Shown in pieces: positions 60,545 to 64,000 of a stretch of DNA of 64,000 nt. The stretch is taken from contig NC_091871.1 of the NCBI RefSeq assembly GCF_019399895.1, forward strand, positions 2,695,001 through 2,759,000, read 5' to 3'. The position numbers were made by a program, and so were the translations under genes. The notes below the pieces were generated by a model. It was not told the origin of the DNA. It was given only the letters and a program-made list of their open reading frames with translations, and searched no databases. Each line of letters begins with the position of its first letter. Positions within the stretch are counted from its first letter, which is position 1. This DNA is from Cardiocondyla obscurior (taxonomy: Eukaryota; Arthropoda; Insecta; Hymenoptera; Formicidae).

Positions 60545-60743
60545 TCAAGGTTTTCTTTCAGAACTAGATATACGTCTGGCCAATTGTTGATGGATGGCCG
60601 CATCCTTCGATGACGATATAGCAGATTCTTTTTCTGCGACAGTTTCATTTGGAACTGCAAACGATTTGTCATCTTCGTCGCTTGACGAAATCTCTTTGAC
60701 TAACCCACCAATTAACATCGAAACACATGCCCACGGAAATATC
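60545..60743 (-). CDS. SDR exon: C-terminal tail
   Basis: It completes a Trp codon across the junction and reads [20 protein letters not shown], then an acidic/Ser-rich tail ending [10 protein letters not shown] and TGA (60545-60547). The first part continues a hydrophobic segment likely to sit in or on a membrane. The acceptor on the minus strand is GATAAAACAG. Confidence 0.93.
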
Positions 60744-63614
60744 CTGTTTTATCAATAATGAATTTTTTATTTGTATAAGCTGTAAAATAACAAGTAACGA
60801 AATAACACCATACTTACCATTTTAGACTCAGAAGAATTTGTAAATAACCCGGAATAATGGCATATTTCTCGTTGCATCTCATGGCTGTTATTATTCTATC
60901 TGCTACAGCATTAGGACTTAGAGTTGAAACATATCTAAATGCATACATGCATTTTATAAATGCACATAATATACAATTAATAATGATTTATAATCAATTT
61001 GATATATAATATTAAATACATATAATTCTAAAGTATTATTTACCTTGACTTAACACTTTCAAACATTCCAGTACTACGGATGAAATAAGGACATACAACT
61101 GTTGTGTTAATTTTGTATCCTTCGTACTAAAGTAAAATGGAGTAAATATGAATTGGTCAGTTATAAATGTTAAGATTTATCCAGGTTTAATTATATAAAT
61201 AAAAAATTAATAAAAATTTTGCAGTATTAAAAATATTTTTTTATGGTAATTGTAATATTTAAAATATTTTTCTATAATACGTACAAAAAAAAATAATGTG
61301 TTAAATAATTTTCTGTTTATCCAGTTTATCAAATAAGTTGTACTTACCTCAAGTTCCATTCGCAGAGCTTCATCGAATCCCATTGCCGCATATTTTGATG
61401 TACAATAGTCTACCAATTTCGGGACTCCGCATTGACCAGCCAAACTGGCCACACTCACAATATGTCCTTTATTGCTCTCCAACATTATTGGAAGGAAAGC
61501 CTTTACAGTCTAAAAAAAAAAAAAAACAATTATGCAAATTACTTGTCACTATACTACTTAACGCTAGACATATCATTAATGTAATCGTATTAATTTGCGT
61601 ATATTACACAACTTGCGAAATAAAAATACGCACGCAAATACATTTTAACAAATTAATTTTTTTTAAATGTGATAATTAATTGACGTTATAATTTTTTGTT
61701 GATTTTTATCATTTATAATTAATGTTATTTTAAAATATTTTAAATCTGTTGTCGTAAATATTTATAAGATATTTATATCTCTGCTTTTATCGATTTGTAC
61801 ATATATATACATAAGTCGATAAAGGCTTTTTACATTTAATACATTTTTTATTATTTTTTTATTTTACATACTTTAATCCGTTTTTAAAAATACACCACTT
61901 TAGACGGACATAAGTAACCAATTATATTTCAGTTTATAAATCTTATCAATAAATAATATTATTCAAAGTAGATCTATAAATTTCTAGACAAGAGAATAAC
62001 GTTGTGAAAATTATTTAATGAATGCTAGCTTATATGGCAAGTATATAAAAATTATAGCAAAACTATTTCAATTTGCTAAAACAAAGCTATTTAATAATGA
62101 GCAAAAATTAATTTGGTGTAATAAGAAATAAGCAAGAATAAAAAACGAACGAAAATTTCCAATCAAGGCGCATCGATTAAAGAGGAATTTGAATGGAGGA
62201 ATTATTTGCGTTTGGCAAGCGTACCGCTAGCTCATGTGTGTCGCAACACACAGTGAGACTATAACACACTGTACTACAGTATAGTACAGCAGCGGCTTGC
62301 TCGACGACCTATCTGACCGGTTCTTGCACCTGACCAATGGCAACAAACGGGAGGAACGAAATGGAATGCCTCTCTCCTCCGATTCTCCTGGATGATTCGA
62401 CTGGACGACAAGACATGATACTTAAATTCCCGATTCGCGGGTCCGTAGCAAGCCGGATGTTAAAATATCAGTGGTTCGCATATTGCGGTCATGAAACATC
62501 GTTTCGAAACCGACATCTTATTGCAAAACCTACGAGCGAAAGGCTGAAAATAAACCTCTTTTCGCGACGTCTGTCTCGATTCTGAACTTTCTTGTTGGAG
62601 AATTTTTACGAATAATGCGACATATGGTCAAGAGTTCCACGCAAAACAGAATCATGCTCGTATTATATATTGACCTTTAATTTTACCACGCTAATATATA
62701 AATAGGTCAATTTTTTTCAGTGAAGAACGACTTTTGACTTACCCAAAAGTGACTCATAACGTTAACATCCATTGTCCTAGTAATAAGTTTGTCTGGAGTG
62801 TCTAACAATTTCATTCCAGTAACGACACCGGCATTGTTGATAAGAATGGTCACCTACAAATAATGTAATATATCATTTTAAGAATATAATTAAACAAATA
62901 AAAAACAATTGCTTTTATGTGCCATTTAAAATTAACTCGTACAAACTTTTCTCGTAAAGACGCAAAAGTTTTGCAATTATAAAGAGAAATTTATAATAAT
63001 GTAATGTTATAATTTCTGCATGAATAGAAAATTAGAGAACAGACGTGTAAACGGACAAAAAAACCATATTTTTTTGTAAATCTTAAAACAGGTCGGGCCC
63101 GCATGTCGAGTTCAACGTATTGCAACGTTATGGTGCAACATAGTCACTTTCGTAATATCATTTGCAGAAAAGTTGTCCTCATGCGACGAATAGTCCGAAC
63201 TGCGGATTATTCCTAAGAAGATTTCTTTCAGAGAAAAAAAAACATCTCTAACGCGTTATCATGAATCTCTTGGAAGAGTTTGGCTGTTTTTTTATTATTG
63301 TGATTTAAAACCGATATAATTTTAATTAATTTAATTTTAAATTTGTGAATTTTATTTAATTTTTACGTTTATTTTCACAAATAAACGTAAGAACATTCTT
63401 GTGCTCGTAGTGTATTTATATCTTGACTATATAAATTTTAATTTTTAAAAAAGCAATTTTAATAAAATACATGTTAATAAATGTGTTACCTTGCCGATTT
63501 CTTCTTGAATAATTTTAGCTTTTTTATATATATCTGCCCGATCACACAAATCGCAAACGTAGCCGTAACATGTACCTCCAGCCGCTCTAACAAGTTTGAC
63601 AGTTTCCTCAATAC
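60545..63614 (-). CDS. Short-chain dehydrogenase/reductase, SDR16C-like (N-terminus off the window)
   Basis: An NAD(P)-dependent oxidoreductase of the classical SDR fold, closest by pattern to retinol dehydrogenase 10 / SDR16C5 / 17-beta-HSD11-13. These act on retinoids, steroids or lipids at the ER membrane or lipid droplets. Six exons (63490-63614, 62743-62853, 61348-61509, 61044-61126, 60818-60934, 60545-60743) join in frame. Seen in order are the cofactor-adenine motif VCDLCDR, INNAGVV, a structural Asn in [10 protein letters not shown], the catalytic Ser in SVASLAG, the catalytic YCTSK and the family motif [15 protein letters not shown] hydrophobic C-terminal segment and a charged tail follow. 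About 265 residues are present. The first 50-60, with TGxxxGIG, lie beyond 64000. The natural substrate cannot be read from sequence. Confidence 0.93.
60818..60934 (-). CDS. SDR exon: substrate-side C-terminal region
   Basis: It reads [20 protein letters not shown], then [18 protein letters not shown]. The pattern PxxVADRIIxAxxxN..Y..IP is typical of the SDR16C/17-beta-HSD11 group after the CPYF.TGMF motif. It enters in phase 2 and leaves in phase 2 at ATG|GTAAGT. Confidence 0.94.
61044..61126 (-). CDS. SDR exon: [12 protein letters not shown] motif
   Basis: It reads [20 protein letters not shown] and MFESVKS, plus two bases of the next codon. It carries the SDR proline (CPYF) and STGMF segment that contact the cofactor nicotinamide side, shared with RDH10 and SDR16C5. 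The donor is AAG|GTAAAT. Confidence 0.95.
61348..61509 (-). CDS. SDR exon: catalytic Ser-Tyr-Lys
   Basis: The exon encodes 54 residues in phase 0/0, [54 protein letters not shown]. It contains the catalytic Ser of SVASLAG and the Tyr and Lys of YCTSK with normal spacing, so the enzyme is expected to be active. The acceptor follows a long poly-T tract; the donor is GAG|GTAAGT. Confidence 0.97.
61510..62742 (-). other. SDR intron
   Basis: A 1.2-kb intron, mostly very AT-rich. An unusual GC-richer island lies at about 62160-62600, with two perfect hairpins near 62235-62289 and an ATG-initiated plus-strand frame at 62337-62585 that is not recognised. Confidence 0.8.
62235..62289. repeat. Two adjacent perfect hairpins in SDR intron
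   Basis: TGTGTGT (62235-62241) pairs with ACACACA (62246-62252) across CGCA. CTGTACT (62269-62275) pairs with AGTACAG (62283-62289) across ACAGTAT. Two 7-bp stems this close are unusual but may be chance. Confidence 0.6.
62743..62853 (-). CDS. SDR exon: NNAG motif
   Basis: The exon encodes 37 residues in phase 0/0, [20 protein letters not shown] and [22 protein letters not shown] stabilises the central beta-sheet, and the Asn of DVNVMSHFW is the fourth member of the SDR catalytic tetrad. The acceptor is CATTATTTGTAG and the donor TGG|GTAAGT. Confidence 0.97.
62854..63489 (-). other. SDR intron
   Basis: A 636-bp intron of very AT-rich DNA, with a less AT-rich patch near 63090-63270. No coding or RNA feature was seen. 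Confidence 0.85.
63490..63614 (-). CDS. SDR exon: cofactor-adenine region
   Basis: Entered in phase 1, it reads [40 protein letters not shown] and K. The VCDLCDR motif lies at the end of beta-strand 4 and binds the adenine ring. It is the most N-terminal exon visible. The acceptor is CTTTTTGTTCTAG and the donor AAG|GTAACA. Confidence 0.95.
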
Positions 63615-64000
63615 CTAGAACAAAAAGATTACTGTAAAAAAGAGAAACTAAAAAAATTGTTTGTATTTTATATCATACATTTCATAAGAGCAATTGCATA
63701 TATGTGCGTAATATGATCTATTTAAAAAATAAATTAGAATTCTAAATTATACATGTATGTAAAATATTAAAACTTTGAATTGTTAATACTAAAAAAAAAT
63801 TAATTAAAAATATATTAGTAAATTAAACTATTTTGCTAGAGAAGTATATATATAATGTAATATATTTTTTGTAAAAATTTAAATATATAAAATTTAATGT
63901 AAGAAATATCCAACTCCTTCTCCTCCTCTCATCTCTCTCTCTCTCTCTTTCTTACGTTAACACGATTATTGAAATCATGCGCGAGAATGTGTGTGTGTGC
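63615..64000 (-). other. SDR intron running off the window
   Basis: AT-rich DNA with a CT repeat near 63928-63950 and a GT repeat at the right end. The exon with the Rossmann glycine motif must lie beyond 64000. Confidence 0.75.

Noticed and set aside
1..64000. tRNA, rRNA, CRISPR or transposase/reverse-transcriptase genes
   Set aside because: Scanning by eye found no tRNA T-loop with matching arms, no regularly spaced direct repeats and no recognisable mobile-element protein motifs.

Overview
The window looks like nuclear DNA of an insect, most likely a hymenopteran such as an ant. The grounds are GT-AG introns of 70 bp up to tens of kb, CpG-rich coding DNA inside AT-rich non-coding DNA, very many poly-T/poly-A and CT tracts, and the insect-like form of the kinase it carries. 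The species cannot be named from sequence alone.

Two genes can be supported, arranged tail to tail. The first, on the + strand, is a germinal-centre kinase III gene (the single insect orthologue of vertebrate STK24/STK25/STK26; GckIII in Drosophila). An Asn/His-rich first coding exon lies at 9975-10148. A probable alternative Pro-rich first exon lies at 33148-33450. Eight common coding exons follow between 44698 and 54566, and the stop probably lies in a ninth exon at 54641-54650. All joins used here keep the reading frame. Together they give a complete kinase domain, a linker very rich in Arg/Asp/Glu, and the C-terminal helical segment that in this family binds CCM3/PDCD10. A 3' UTR of about 4.4 kb probably runs to a good polyadenylation site near 59022-59056.

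The second gene, on the - strand, is a short-chain dehydrogenase/reductase of the SDR16C type (retinol dehydrogenase / 17-beta-HSD11-like). Six exons between 63614 and 60545 encode everything except the N-terminal Rossmann glycine motif, which lies beyond the right edge.

The rest is upstream DNA (1-9974), the roughly 34.5-kb first intron of the kinase gene, and shorter introns. The first intron holds a pair of inverted copies of a small palindromic MITE-like element, several perfect hairpins, AT-core clusters that may be enhancers, a possible extra promoter, and a few isolated reading frames that look more like protein than their surroundings: 21.6 kb and 31.5 kb on the - strand, 34.7-35.2 kb and 36.2 kb on the + strand. 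I cannot assign these to any family. I saw no tRNA, rRNA, CRISPR array, intact transposase or reverse transcriptase. No novel multi-gene system is evident. The most useful leads are the alternative kinase N-termini, the ambiguous kinase 3' end, and the orphan reading frames.
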